This document shows, piece by piece, positions 21,337-33,675 of a DNA stretch of 64,000 nucleotides. Positions within the stretch are counted from its first letter, which is position 1. Each line of letters begins with the position of its first letter. Under the pieces are notes generated by a model. The model was given only the letters and a program-made list of their open reading frames with translations. It had not been told where the DNA came from and ran no database searches. Source of the DNA: Chamaecyparis obtusa (Eukaryota > Streptophyta > Pinopsida > Cupressales > Cupressaceae); the NCBI GenBank assembly GCA_027943335.1, contig BSBK01002075.1, forward strand, positions 4,787,001 through 4,851,000, in the 5' to 3' direction. A program made the translations under genes and the position numbers.

Positions 21337-22415
21337 TTGAGAAATAAACCTTCTTATGGATTATATTTTTCCTTGTAAGGATCTCATTTGGTTGATGTTC
21401 TTTGGTATCTCCATATCCATTATGGCTTGCACTTTCTCCGGGTCCACTTCAATTCCTTTGGCAGAAACTATATAGCCTAATAACTTACCAGATTAGACAC
21501 CAAACGCACATTTCTTTGGGTTTAATCTGACTTTGAATTGCTCCAACCTAATGAATATCTTTTTCAAAATTTGGAGGTGTTCTTCTCTTTTGTGGGATTT
21601 TGCCAATATATTGTCCACATAATCTTCTAAAAATGTATGCATCATGTCATGGAAGATAGTTTTCATGGCCCTTTGATATGTGGCTCCAGCACTTTAAGGC
21701 CAAAGGGCTTGACATTCCAACAAAAAGTGCCCCAAGCACAAGTAAAGGCAGTTTTCTCCTAGTCTTCAGGTGCAATTTTAATCTGATTATACCCACTGAA
21801 ACCATCCATTAGGGAGTACATGGAATGACCCGCTATCAAGTCAACTATTGCATCAATACTCGAAAGTGGTAAATCATCCTTAGGACAAGAAAGATTGAGA
21901 TCTCAAAAATCTATGCATACTCGAATGGATTTGTCATGTTTTGTGACTGGTACAATGTTAGATATCCATTCAGCATAAGCTATTGCCCTTATGAATCCCA
22001 CTTTCAAAAAAATTTCTAACTCCACCTTGACTAAAAGAGCTATGTGTGGGTGCATCTTCCTCAACTTTTTCTTAATGGGCTTAACCCCTAGTCTAACATT
22101 CAGATGATGCATTATAAAGTCAGGATCTAACCTGGGCATGTTGGCATATGACCATGCAAATTTTACTTGTTGCTCTTGGAAAAATTTGATGAAGTCCTCT
22201 CTTTCTAGAGGTGTGAGTGATGCTACCAAATGTATAAACTTTGGATCCCTTTTCATACCAATGTTAACCTTTTCTGTCAGCTCTATGAGTATAGGTGACC
22301 TTTCTTCCTCAAGCTCTGGTAGAGTATCCAATCTCTCTTCCTTTGATGCCACAATTGGGTTTTCACCAAAGGAAATGTCTTTTATTTTTACATTTTTGGG
22401 TTCTAATGCTGCCAC
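21337..22415 (-). pseudogene. Tat-1 reverse transcriptase
   Basis: The N-terminal part reads FAWSYANMPRLDPDFIMHHL ... LRKMHPH ... VGFIRA ... WISNIVPVTKHDKSIRVCIDF, typical of Tat reverse transcriptase. A TGA at 21903 follows VCIDF where Arg (CGA) is expected. SLMDGFSGYNQI carries the first catalytic Asp. A one-base loss near 21695 shifts the frame. The YVDD box is YVDN at about 21625-21614, so the second Asp of the box is lost. Further TAG/TAA codons lie near 21762, 21494 and 21361. Upstream (22430-23680) is a long weakly conserved linker in two frames. Confidence 0.8.
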
Positions 22416-23685
22416 ATAATGGTTTTCAGCACTAGAACTTTTCTTTTTCTTTTTTTTTTCATTTTTTTCTTTTGACTAAGAGATTGAACCCCCGTTGCTT
22501 CTATCATGTTTTGTTCAAATTCATTGGTGAAAGAGGGCTCAACTGCATTAAGGTATTAGTTTGCTTCTTGGTCATTTGGGAAGTAAAGCAGGTCACTTGG
22601 CTCTGTTTGGTCCCAATCAATAAGATGGGGATTTATTAAGGATAAGGTTTCATTGGGAAAGTTTTCATCAATTTGGTTTATGGACATGACTTCATTTGAG
22701 GGTTCGTACATTGTATCATTTAGATCTATGATGTGTGCTTCCTCAAGATGGTCCATGGAAGAAGGGTCGAAATCCCCTTCACTTGAGTCCTCATCGACTT
22801 CTATAGGAAATAGCATGGGAAAAGCCATGAGTGGATTAAAACTAACATTTGAATCTCCCTCCTCTGAAGGCATCCAAAATGTATCTATCCATGGTAGACT
22901 TGTATGTGCTTTTCCTATGTTAAGACCTTTTATATTAGGCTCTTCATTGACTTGAGTTTCTTGCCTTGGGATCTTTGCATATGTATGTATTGTGACTACT
23001 TCTTTATCTTGACATGATTCATCAGATAGGATGTCCCACTCATAATCTTAGGAGTCATCACTATCTCCATCAAATTCTAAGGCATTTACTTGAGGATATA
23101 AATGTTGCATTGGGCTGTAGCTTTTGGCTTTGTATTGGTAACCTACTCTGAATCTTTCTTGTTTTTCCCTCCAAGTAGGTTCAATGGGTTCTAGTAAGCC
23201 TCTATTCCTTTGGCCTAACGGTCCTCTTCCCTTGTACCCATCTTCTGCATTATCTCAAACCCTTTCCCATATTGCTTGGTTTGTATTTTAACATGATGGA
23301 TTCTTTCCATGGGAATGTTTGATGTATCTTCTTCATCATGGTAAACCCATTGAAGGACTTCATTCTCCTCTTTGTTGAATGATGCTTTGTCACTTTCTCT
23401 TATGAAGTAAGAGTTGTACTTATGAGGCAAGTATTCTTTGGATGGTTTTCCATGTGTCCTTGGAGATGTGGGCATGTAAAATAGGGAAACGGAGTATTCC
23501 CCTACTCCTTTTGAACTAATTTTGCATTGTTTATCAAATGCCTCCATCATCTCATCCATTTTCTTGTATTTTTTCTTTTTGGCTTCATCTTTTTATTCTC
23601 TAGTAGGTTTTTAGGGTACTATCTCTAATTTGGGTGCTTGATTTGAACCCTCATTAGGAATTTGACCCTCGTAGCTCATCTTTTC
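22416..23685 (-). pseudogene. Tat-1 linker between protease and RT
   Basis: Broken frames at 23559-23215 (KKKKYKKMDEMMEAFD..., VLQWVYHDEEDTSNIPMERI) and 22873-22556 (acidic, NVSFNPLMAFPMLFP) occupy the place of the long variable linker of Tat polyproteins. No catalytic motif is visible. Frame changes between the pieces and several stops show decay. Assignment rests on position and continuity rather than motifs. Confidence 0.55.
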
Positions 23686-24822
23686 CTATCCCCTAGTTGA
23701 TTTTGTTGCGCTAGCTTGAGGAGGGTTTTGAGTAGCATTTAATGTTATTATAGGATCATCAATTTTGGTATCTTCAATGGTGGCTCTTTGAATGATTCCT
23801 TCCCAGTTATGTCGAATAAATAGCCCATGAAGGGGTTTAAGTGCATTGCAATATTGGAACGGGTTTGAGTCCCCTCCAATTGTGATTTCTTCACCCATGT
23901 ACAAAAATTTGATGCATTGCTAGTAGGTGGATGGGATTTCTTGCATCTCATGGATCCATGGTCTCCCCAACAAAATATTATAAGTTAACTTCATGTCCAA
24001 TACTTGGCAATTGGTGTCCTTCTTGATAGGTCCCACTTGAATGGGCAATACGATCATGCCTTTAAAGGCCCTCTCAGCTTCATCATAAGCCTTGATGGTG
24101 ATTATTTTCATAGGGTCAATGCAAGACTTGGACAACCCTAAGGATTTAACAAGACTTAATGTGAAAATTTTAAGGCCGGGTCCTCCATCAATGAGGGATC
24201 TTTTGACTCTATGCCTTTCTATTAAGACCTCTATATGCAATGGTAGATTTTGAGGATGGGTTATAGACATGTCATCATGGTTGGAAAATGAGAGGCAATG
24301 AGGTGCTACAAGATGACCTACCATATTTTGGAACTTCTCCTCTTCTAAGTTAGTAGGAACATTCATCTCTACTAGAGCCTTTTCTAAAATTTCCTTATGG
24401 TTAGGGGATAACTTCAATAGCTCCAAGATAGAGATTTGCGCTGGAGTTCTTTGCAACTGATCAACCAAGCTATAAGGTTTTGCTATTTTAGAAGGTTTCT
24501 TGATCGTAATGTTGGACTATAGAGTGCTAATAACTTTAGGAGCAACCCCTTGTAGGGTCATCCTCAAAGTCTGTCCTCTTGTAATAACATTTGATGTCTC
24601 TTTTTGGGGTTGTTCCTTGATTATTATAGCATTCACAATGTTATCATAAGGTGGCACAAATTTAATGTCATTGGCACTTTGTTTCTTGCCATTAGATGAT
24701 TCCCATTTGTCATGTTTGTAGAAGGGTTGTTTGAATGTTGTATGGTCCTCATTGCTTTGAGGTCCATCAATGGTGATCGTGCGATTATCGATTAAATCTT
24801 GCACTATATTATTTAATTGCAA
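23686..24822 (-). pseudogene. Tat-1 gag tail and aspartic protease
   Basis: One frame with stops at 24514, 23917 and 23683. The protease region has RSLIDGGPGLKIFTL near 24200, where the catalytic D-G pair is followed by G-P instead of the usual Ser/Ala pattern, and later NILLGRPWIHEMQEIPSTY near 23960, a classic end-of-protease signature of this lineage. The DxG core and LGRPW block make the call secure. The enzyme would cleave Gag-Pol; this copy is interrupted. Confidence 0.75.
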
Positions 24823-26309
24823 GCATTCATTTGTTGTGTGCCCTCAAATTCTATGGTACTCATAATGGCTATTAGCACTCCACTAACTAGGCTTGTTGTT
24901 TGGCTCATAAGGCTGAATGCTGGGTAAAGTAATGATATTATTAGCCATCAGGGTCTTTAATGCCTTTTCAAGGGGTTCACCCAAGGGTGTGAAGTTCCTT
25001 TGAGGAGTTAGCACCAAATATTTATCAAATTTATTATTCCTTGAATTATTTCCTTGGTTTCCATTGTTTGCATTGTTGTTGTTGGAAGGTGTATTAGAGG
25101 TCTGATTGGCATTATTCACCTAATTAGGTGTCCTTGTAAGAGAAAATGGGACCACCTTCAAGTTGCTAGAATCCACCACCCCATCATTAATGATTCCCTT
25201 ATTGTTGTTCTTATACTGTCTAGTACTATTGAGCCAATTATTCTTCTGATTGTTGCCATTGTTGGAGTTGTTGTTGTTGGAGTTGTTCTTATTATCTTTA
25301 TACAATTTTAGTTCTCCACTTTTGACGAACACTTCCTCCATTGTCACTCTATTTTCAATTAGATCCTAGAATGTTTTGGGACATTGCATTCATAATTGGT
25401 CATCTTATTTCCTAAACTATTTATGAAGATATCCATTTTCTCCTTTTCAGGCACGCTCCTAGGATATCTTGCAAAAACTGTCCTCCATCTTTGTAGAAAA
25501 GTGAGGAAAGCTTCTCCATCCTTTTGTTTAGTGTTACATAATGGTATCATTGTCACCTCATGCTTGATGTTATATGAGTAATGGGCCACAAATTTTGAAG
25601 CTAGCTCTTCGAAGGTCTTAATGCCAGAGGGTAGTTTAGAAAACCACTCCATAGCCATGCCTCCTAAGCTTCATGGGAATAGTCTCATTAAATAGGTTGT
25701 ATCATGCATGAACTCTAAGCTAAATGTACAAAACTCATGTAAGTGATCCTGGGGATCTGACATTCCTTCATACTTATCGTATTTGGGAAACACTAGATTG
25801 ATTGGGAATGGCACCATAACCAAGCTTTTATCAAATGGGAACAGACACAATGCTTCTATGGAGAAAGGCTTGGGAGCCCCACTTTTCTTAATGGTGTCCA
25901 ATTGCATTTGAAAAATCTTGAACTACTTGTTCATGATGTCTAAGGTACTCTCTTCAACTTTCGGTGGTTTGAGTTGGTTAACATCATAGTCACAGGGAAG
26001 CTTGAGGCCTTTATATGCTAAGTCCATAAAGTACTTTTCTCTATCCCTATCCATTGCCTTCTCCATTAGCTTTTGGAAATAGGGACAATGGATAGCCTCA
26101 CTAACCTTTTCATCCATGGCATCTTTTGTCATTGCTTCAATGTTAATTCTATTGTGAGTGTTGTCAATCCCTTGGGCATTTTGATCTGCCCCTCTACTAT
26201 TGGTATTTCCTTGGTTATTTATGTCAATGCCCCCATTATTGGCATCACCTTGGTTATTGGGGTTGATGCCACTATTGTCCTTACCACCCAAACTACCATA
26301 GTACATCAT
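24823..26309 (-). pseudogene. Tat-1 gag
   Basis: The start ATG is at 26309 (MMYYGSLGGKDNSG), followed by an Asn/Gly-rich N-terminus. The capsid part reads MRLFP-stop-SLGGMAMEWFSKLP, FEELASKFVAHYSYN and TMIPLCNTKQKDGEAFLTFLQRWR, typical of Tat gag. Stops are at 25923 (TAG for Gln) and 25671 (TGA, probably Trp); the frame changes near 25350. An Asn-rich stretch precedes a degraded zinc-knuckle-like YEYHRI-stop-GHTTNEC near 24860, where the first Cys appears to be Tyr. Gag would package the element RNA. Confidence 0.75.
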
Positions 26310-28808
26310 GTTGTCTTCCCCTTATTATTCAGGTGATTTTTGGGGTACTCTTGGAGTGGTGGACTCATCTCCTAGGTAAGGGAGTTCTTGACTCAAGTAA
26401 ATTCCATCTTCTTGTAGGGTTTTCCTTATGTAGTAAGATCTAGTAAAAGCAAGCATGAACCTTGGAGAATAAGAGTTGATATTACATGTGATCTAATCCT
26501 TGTAAAATTTGCAAAAATGGTATAGAATAGGATTTTTGACCAAACTGAAAGTTGGAGAAGTAAGAGCATGGAAAAGGGTACCCAAATATATGATCAAAAT
26601 TTTCTTACCCCTCCAACAAGTACTCTCTATTTGACTTTTTAAATTTTTGGGCGTCACTAAATTTATCGTAGGCATGACTGAATTTAGCATACGCGTGTAC
26701 TGGTATATTATTGGGTGACACTCTCCAAGGATGTAGGTGACATTTTCCTATTTATAGGTGATTGTCCAGTTTTACCAGGTGTGTTTCAAAACTTTCTGAG
26801 GGTGACTTTACTGTGTCTACACATTTTCACACAAATCATAGGCATGATTGAGCCTTTGATAGGTAGGGTTATTTTGTGCACAGGTGACATTTCTCTGACC
26901 AAGTTGTAAGATTTTAAATTTTTTAAATGTTTAAGATCAGTATTTTGAAATTTCTTTGTTTGAAAATTAAAAAAAACACTCGCAACACACACATCAATTT
27001 GTCATCATGTCCCTAAAAACAATCTAGTGTGTATATTCTCTAACATTTTTCACAAATATAACACAAGAAATAATTCCAAACAGCCTACCTAAAGTCAATT
27101 TTGGCTTGTAAACATGGCTCTAAAAGGTGGCCTTGCTATTTTATTCAGGATTTATTATGGATTCCATTCAAATAGATCTTAAATTTTCATCCCCCAAGTA
27201 TGTTAAGGGGTTTCCCACATGCACCAAGGTATGATTTTGTGCAATCTGTGAGGATTACTAGAGGAAATTTGAATAATTCAAGAAGTGCTTGTCACACACC
27301 CCATTAAGGATGTATGTGTTTCATTTTATAGTGGGTTGGATCCCCATGGAAAAAGTGAGCATATCTAACTTTGGGTTGTCCCTCTCACCGGCCTCGTTAA
27401 GGAAAACTCAGGAGGTGAGCCCACTAAATCTCTATTTTAGCTAGCATGTATGTTGAAAACAAGAAGTGAACTTAGGCTGACAAGTTTGGGAGTTTGATTC
27501 ACTTAAAAAGTGAAGAGCATATCCCTATTGTCTTTCTTTGTTCCAAACACTCAAACAAAATTTTGTTCTTTCCCAATCTCTTAACAAGAAGATTCTTAAA
27601 ATTGAATTGTTTGGTTCATTTCCCGTTTTAATTAAGCTATGTTAAAAAATAATGCCGCAATTTAATTAAGTGCAAGCTTGAATAGAAGAATACCTTTCCT
27701 TTGTAGCTAGCCTAAGCTAGGGGCATTTTTGAAAGGTTTTGTCATTATTTTTCCACTCACCTTAGCAATAGTCTCCTCCAAATGTGCTTGTCCGCTAGCA
27801 AGTTAGTCAACACTAACAAACACTATGAGGGGAAACCAAAATAAAAAATTGAAGAAGCAATTCTTATGTATGAATTTTAAAAGCTTATTTGCAAATTTCC
27901 AAAGAAAACTTGATCTAAGGACTAAAAATCCAATTTAGAGAGACAAAATTTGATTTGTATGCTTCAACAATTTTAAGGTAGTGCTAGAATACCTGGTTAT
28001 CTTCGTCTTGTGTAGTCTCAAGGACAAATTTGATGTGTGCTATGTTTTCTTTCTTGATCTTCCTTGCTAGTGTCTTTCCTTCTTGGTTGAATATGCTTTC
28101 AAGCTTCTACACCTTTCAGTGGTTGCTCATTTACTATTAAATCACACAAATAGGAAGTTAGACAGATGATTTAATCAATTAAACAGTAAATATAGACAAT
28201 AGGTAGCAGGCGACATTGTCTAGCTAATAGGTGGGAACAAACTATTAGCAGGCTTAATTTTACTGATAGCAAACGACACTCTGCAGTGCCATAGGCGATA
28301 CTAAAAGTTACACAGGCATGAATAGTTTATTCCAAAGTGTGAATAGAACTAAAAATTGCAGAAAATGATTATTGCAAAGTAACACTTTAGTAATCCTAAG
28401 CAGAATTATAAATATTCAAAGCGTGATTATTATTGAAAAGTGTGAGGCAAAGCTTTAACTCAGGTGACAACAAAATTTATCAAAGCAATACTCCCTGAGT
28501 CACAGGTGTGACTTTAAGATCCAAAGAATGAGTGTATTTCTCTCGTAGGTGTGAGCTTATGATAAACAAGTGACTGTGCAGGAATTAAAGCCGGATCAAA
28601 GTCATGTGCTAGGCATGAACCTCTAGATAACAGGTGTCAATACAAAGATTGTAGGTGGCAGTAAAATGATTGTAGGCATGAACAGATCTCCTATAAGCAT
28701 GACTTCACCAATTTCATACAAGATATTCATAGAAAATAGAGAATACAAGCATGCAATTGGTGATGAAAATGATAAAATGAGGCTTAGAGCCCAACGGTAG
28801 GTGCCATT
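26310..28808 (-). other. Tat-1 2.5-kb 5' leader
   Basis: This untranslated leader lies between primer site and gag. No credible gene. In plus sense it is studded with variants of AGGYGWCA/AGGCATGA (AGGCGACA, AGGTGACA, AGGTGTGA, AGGCATGA), densest at 26690-26900 and 28200-28720. Its last 190 bp resemble Tat-2 30360-30546. Confidence 0.65.
28788..28806 (-). other. Tat-1 primer-binding site
   Basis: Two bases inside the 5' LTR the minus strand reads TGGCACCTACCGTTGGG. The TGG start pairs with the CCA end of a tRNA, but the rest does not fit tRNA-iMet; another tRNA is the likely primer. Confidence 0.5.
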
Positions 28809-29702
28809 TGTGTGATGATGAATATCACCTTCATAAAATTAAGATCTAATAGCAACAATTGAATCTAAATACAATGCAAATCTAATTAGAATTGAAACTA
28901 TAATCTATAACATCTCATGGTTCTCTAGAAAGAGGTGGTAAGTGAAGCTCTCAGCTCAAATCCTCACTAGTCACAATTCTAAAATGAGAAATTATGCTTC
29001 TACTATGCTTCTACAATTCTCATTCAATGCTTAATCTAGCTCAAATTGACAAAATTACAATGATAATTGCTCTAAATGCTCTTAATTGCTCTTAGAATGC
29101 TCTCAATTGCCTATAGTAACAATACTTTGCAAATGAAATTCTAAGATGATAATTGCTCTCAAAATGCTCTATATTTATAGTAATTTCCCAAGGGTAGGGG
29201 GTGGAGTGAATTAATCAATATTATCCCTTGGTTGAGTCAAATACTTTACTTTGTTCATAAATGGGGGGACAATGAGGGGACAATCCTTTAAATGGTCTCA
29301 AAGCTTTGGACACTTTAAAGGTTTGAGTGATTTATGTCTTTTTGTCCTCAATTTTCATTGGTTGCTCAACTTTGTTGAAATAAATTAGGAATTATTAAAT
29401 TTAATTAATTAATTAAATTTAACCATGTAAGGGTAATAGGTTCATTTTGATTTTTGATTTAAACAACTATACACTTAATTGATTAAAATCAATTATATAG
29501 TATTTTTCACCCTTTTAAGCTTTCATTTAATTATTTAACCTCATTATTTGATTTTTCCTTTTTTTTAATTGATTTGTCCAAATTTATTTAATTATGTCCA
29601 TTTTTAATTGATTTGATCCTTTTTAATGCATTTTGATGATTTTGAGCCATTTAATTGATTTTTACAATTTAAAAGCACTTTTTTCAATTTTGTGTGTCTA
29701 CA
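28809..29702 (-). mobile_element. Tat-1 5' LTR
   Basis: This 894-bp partner of 13076-13969 begins TGTAGACACACA on the minus strand and ends CATCACACA. A 2-bp difference at the inner edge (TGTGTGATGATG here, TGTGTGTCATGATG in the other) is offset elsewhere. TATA box at 29179-29171. Confidence 0.9.
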
Positions 29703-30314
29703 ATATGGAAGTAGCAGTTGTGTGTGATGTTGTATGCATGAAGTGAAGAAAAGAGCTAAGTGTGACAATGAATATGTGAAGGAAGACATGTGAGGTATAA
29801 AGATCTGAAATTGAGATCTGGTGTAACAGTGAGTGTGGTTTGGCACAGTCAAAGAAGAGGTAACATATTATTCTGTTGAGTAATGCAAAGATTATTTGGA
29901 CAGTGTGTTCAGTGATCTTACCTTGAAGCTATTTGGGTAGTGGTTCCTTCTGTCTTCCATAACTCTTAACAGGGTTAGAATCTTTTAACAGGGATTCAAA
30001 ATCTCCTAACAGGGATTCATATGTACTGAATGTATTTCATAAGACTCTTAATAGAGTCCATCCTTTCACAAGGAATATTCATATTAGTGCATCTTTTGTG
30101 GGCATCATTCCCACTGGGGTTTACTCTTTGATCAAGAGGTTCCCTAGTCAACATATCTTGTATCATTATGTTATTGTGTATGAATATCTTTCTATGGTTG
30201 GTAATTATATTGCTTATTTGGTTTAATGTTGTTGAAGATGATAAAATTTATAATTTTTTGATAACTAATTCACCCCCTCCTCTTAGTTATCTTGGTGGAC
30301 TTTACTTTCTAACA
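29703..30314 (+). mobile_element. Copia-1 3' LTR, second part
   Basis: The segment continues the LTR broken at 13075 after the repeated ATATG, following the Copia-2 LTR (AGTGAAGAAAAGAGC ... TTTACTTTCTAACA) to the CA terminus at 30314. The joined LTR would be about 1,180 bp. GATAACT (30260) and AGTTATC (30285) form an inverted repeat around a C-rich loop. Confidence 0.85.
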
Positions 30315-31470
30315 TGAGCTTCTGATTCACAAGTGATTGTAGAGAACTCAAGATCGTATAGAAGTTGTGTGCCAGGTGTGAATCTTCAGATAGCAGGTGT
30401 CATGATAGAGATCTTAAGCAATAGTAAAATGACTGCAGGCATGATTAAATCTCCTGTAAGCGTGACTTCACCTGTTTCCTGCAAAATATTCATGGAAAAT
30501 AGACACAACAAGCATGCAAATTATGATTAAAATGATAAAATGAGGCCTAGGGGATAGTAAATTGCTAGGGTTTCCTACACGGTAAAATATATGAAAATTG
30601 GCATTTTGACCTAGATTTACATGTGAACATGTTCTCAGGTGAGAATGAAAATTTTCTAGGCGACATTTTACTACATGGCTGCATGAGTGAAAAGTGCAGA
30701 TGCGACAGTGAAAAGGTCTAGGCGACAATGAAATATTCCTAGGCGTGAATTGACATATTCAAGGCAATGATGAAATTGAAAAATTGTAATAAATGCTAAT
30801 AGATGAGAAATAAATGCAAAGGAGTTCAAAATGACTCACTGGAGGTCCATAGTCAGGTGGCCTCGCATATCATTGACACCTCTCAAATTGATGCTCAAGG
30901 ATAGGGACAACTATCTCAAAATTCACCATAGGACCAGAGCAAAAATCACCAAAGACAAAAGTAAAAATGAATATTAAATCAAGGTTTTTCAACCTATTTA
31001 AGCTATTTTGACCTAATTTTGGAGGTGAAATTTGGCTTAGACCTATCTTAACCTATCAAATCAATCGGGGCATATTCTTGAATCATGGCATATCATCAAT
31101 ATTCTTTAGAAATGAAAACATATAAATCAACATCATCAAATTTTTCAAATCAAGCAATCAATATGTTTTAATTTCTGAGGGGGCATTAGGGTATCAAATT
31201 GAAATTGAAATCAAACATCATTAGAATCAATGGGGCATCAAATTTGTTTGTATCATTTTATTAGTATCAGAGCAATCATATCATATCATATCAGGACCTA
31301 GCAATCAATTTCATATCAGAGGCATCATATCAAATCAGAGGTAGCAATAAATTTCATATTAGTGTTAAATCAACAAATCAGTGAATCAGCAATCAGGACC
31401 TAAAAGCAATTAGGACTCAAAAGAATCTTTGAATCAATGTTCTTCGCACATCAATTCAAAGAGGGGCATT
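30315..31470 (+). mobile_element. Tat-2: 3' internal region
   Basis: This is a remnant of a plus-oriented Tat element. Positions 30544-31470 match the reverse complement of Tat-1 13970-14800 and end in purine tract TCAAAGAGGGGCATTT. Positions 30360-30546 instead match the Tat-1 5' leader (28609-28790), in the same plus orientation. No coding frame. Copia-1 sits immediately to the left and presumably inserted into this element. Confidence 0.65.
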
Positions 31471-32225
31471 TGTAGACATGCAAAAAATGGACAAGTGCTT
31501 TTAAATTCCAAAAAACTAATAAAATGGCTCAAAATCATGAAAATGCACTAATTCAATCAAAAAGGGATCAAATCAATTAAAATGGACATAATTAAATAAA
31601 GTTGGACAAAATCAATTAAAGCAAAGGAAAAATCAAATAAGGAGGTTAAATAATTAAATCAAAGCTTAAAGGGGTGAAAAACACTACATAATTGATTTTA
31701 ATCAATTAGTTGTATAGTTGTTTAAATCAAAAATCAAAATGAACCTATTACCCTTACATGGCTAAATTTAATTAATTAATTAAATTTAATAATTCCTAAT
31801 ATCTTTCAATAAAATTAAGCAACCAATGAGAATTGAGGACAAAAAGACATAAATCACTCAAAAAGGATGAATCTCAATCACTCATTTTAAAGTTTCAATC
31901 TCAACCACTCAATCTTGTCCTTTTGTCCAAAGCTTTGAGACAAACCTTTAAATTGTCCCCCCATTTATGAACAAGGCAAAGTATTTGATACAACCAAAGG
32001 TAAATCCTGATTACTTCACTCCACCCCATACCCTTGGGAATTTACTATAAATATGAAACATTTTGAGAGAAATTGATATCTTAGAAATTCATTTGCAAAG
32101 CATTGTTACTATAGGAAATTGAAGAGCATTTTAAGAGCATTTAAGATCATTTAGAGCATTTGCATTATACTTTTGTCAATTTGAGCTAAAATCATCATCA
32201 TAGAAGCATTGTAGAAGCATAGAGC
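31471..32225 (+). mobile_element. Tat-2 3' LTR, truncated by Copia-3
   Basis: It starts TGTAGACATGC and runs as a reverse-complement homologue of the Tat-1 LTR for 755 bp, then is cut at 32225 by Copia-3. About 140 bp of its end would lie beyond Copia-3 and was not found. It contains extra text around 31850-31930 relative to Tat-1. Confidence 0.75.
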
Positions 32226-33675
32226 TGTTAGAATAATTGAGAGGGGGGTGAATCAGTTATCCAGTATCAAAAAATAAAATGTATAATCCAAAACAAATTC
32301 TTCAACTTTTGCTACTCAGTAAACATAAAATGCTTTCACTATCTATGTTTTTACCGATTGTTAGTCTAAAACTTATATTAGTTACCGATCAAATCTAACA
32401 TGTAATATGAAAACTATGATAACAAACAAATATCACAATCAACACATAACACAAGAGATTTAACGTGGAAACCCTGTGAAGGGAAAAACCACCTGGGACT
32501 GGCAACCCAAAATTTTCACTCTTCTGAAGTGAGGTTGGTGAAGACCCAACCCTGTTAAAGGTTTACAAACACACTGTTAGGTGTGACCTTGTTAGAGGAT
32601 TTTAGACCAGAAGTTATCATCCAACTAAGAGTCACTCTGGGGTTGACAAGATAACAATGTTCACTTTATGAATGAAACATCAAAAGACTTTCTTAGTCCA
32701 CTCAGTTAAGAGATTTGACTGTGTACAATGGTTAAATATGTAACAGTAGATGATCTACCTTAAAAAAACTTCAATTTCAGTTTATAGATCAATGTTCAGC
32801 TCATTCAAATCTTTCTAATCAATATATCACTTTAGATTCAATCTTATATCAACTTACTGTCTATCAGTAATTACTCTCTGTAGCTTTGTAATTGTTTTGC
32901 AATTTAGTTCTTATTAATCAGTATGATTAGAATGCATGAAAAATTCTTCATGCAATAATTCTGCAATATCTTCTTCTTCCGACATTGTTTCAACAATGAA
33001 ACCAATGTCTCTTATATAGATGAATAAATCATTTTCTTTTCCTCCATCAAATTTTGCCGATTAATCTTATTCATTTATTTTGCCACTCTAACCTTCTTCG
33101 GTTGATGTGTCAGTAACACGTTTCAATCTACTCCATTAGATCCTTCTTGAATTATGTTAGCTGTCGATCTTCATAACAAACCTTATCTATTACCTTGATT
33201 TCATATAGTTTACAGCTCATCACTTTATCGGCTAAACTGATCATTTAATTCCTTTCTATTTTGCTTAGTTAACACTATGCTCGGTATACCTACACTATGT
33301 CAGTGTATACTGGAATGCTTCATTTACCGACAACACTACTTTGTGTCTTTCAACTCTATTCTTCATCATAGATGAATGCAACATGATAAATTTGATATCA
33401 TCAAGTCATAGACTCATCAATAAGTTACTTAGTGTATTCCTTATCCTCATCTGATATATACATCTTCCCCATGTAGATATTTTTGTTCTTCATATCTTTC
33501 ACCTTTCTTCAAATGTGTCAGTATAGTAACTTACAAGATAAGTACTATCAAGCTAGTTGACATCAATGACAACATAATACTGATTTAATCATCTTGCATA
33601 TCTAATCAACAACTCCTCAGTGATCTTCAATCATAGATTCTTCATTCAATGTTCTAAATCAGTTGTAGTTCATCA
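32226..33675 (-). mobile_element. Copia-3 3' LTR, 1,450 bp
   Basis: In element sense it starts TGATGAACTACAAC after purine tract CCAAAGGGAGAGAT and ends CAATTATTCTAACA. A TATA box, CTATATAAGAG, lies at about 33020-33010. The U5 end holds an inverted repeat around a C-rich run. Confidence 0.8.

Larger units (their letters stand above)
13076..29702 (-). mobile_element. Tat-1: complete 16.6-kb Tat-lineage gypsy element
   Basis: Two LTRs of 894 bp (13076-13969 and 28809-29702) bound a 14.8-kb interior. The 5-bp target duplication ATATG is present on both sides (13071-13075 and 29703-29707). Minus-strand order is 5' LTR, primer site, 2.5-kb leader, gag, protease, RT, RNase H, a second (archaeal-type) RNase H and integrase, then a long 3' region holding an antisense plant mobile domain gene, purine tract and 3' LTR. 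Dual RNase H and great length fit the Tat (Ogre/Retand/Grande) branch. All proteins are broken. The LTRs differ at roughly 35 hand-counted sites (about 96% identity). Confidence 0.9.

Noticed and set aside
22138..26336. Plus-strand frames at 22138, 22653, 25054 and 26073
   Set aside because: They are opposite-strand shadows of Tat-1 gag-pol with no domain of their own.
28788..28806. tRNA-derived sequence
   Set aside because: Only a primer-site length match to a tRNA 3' end; no cloverleaf was found around it or around the iMet-type sites.
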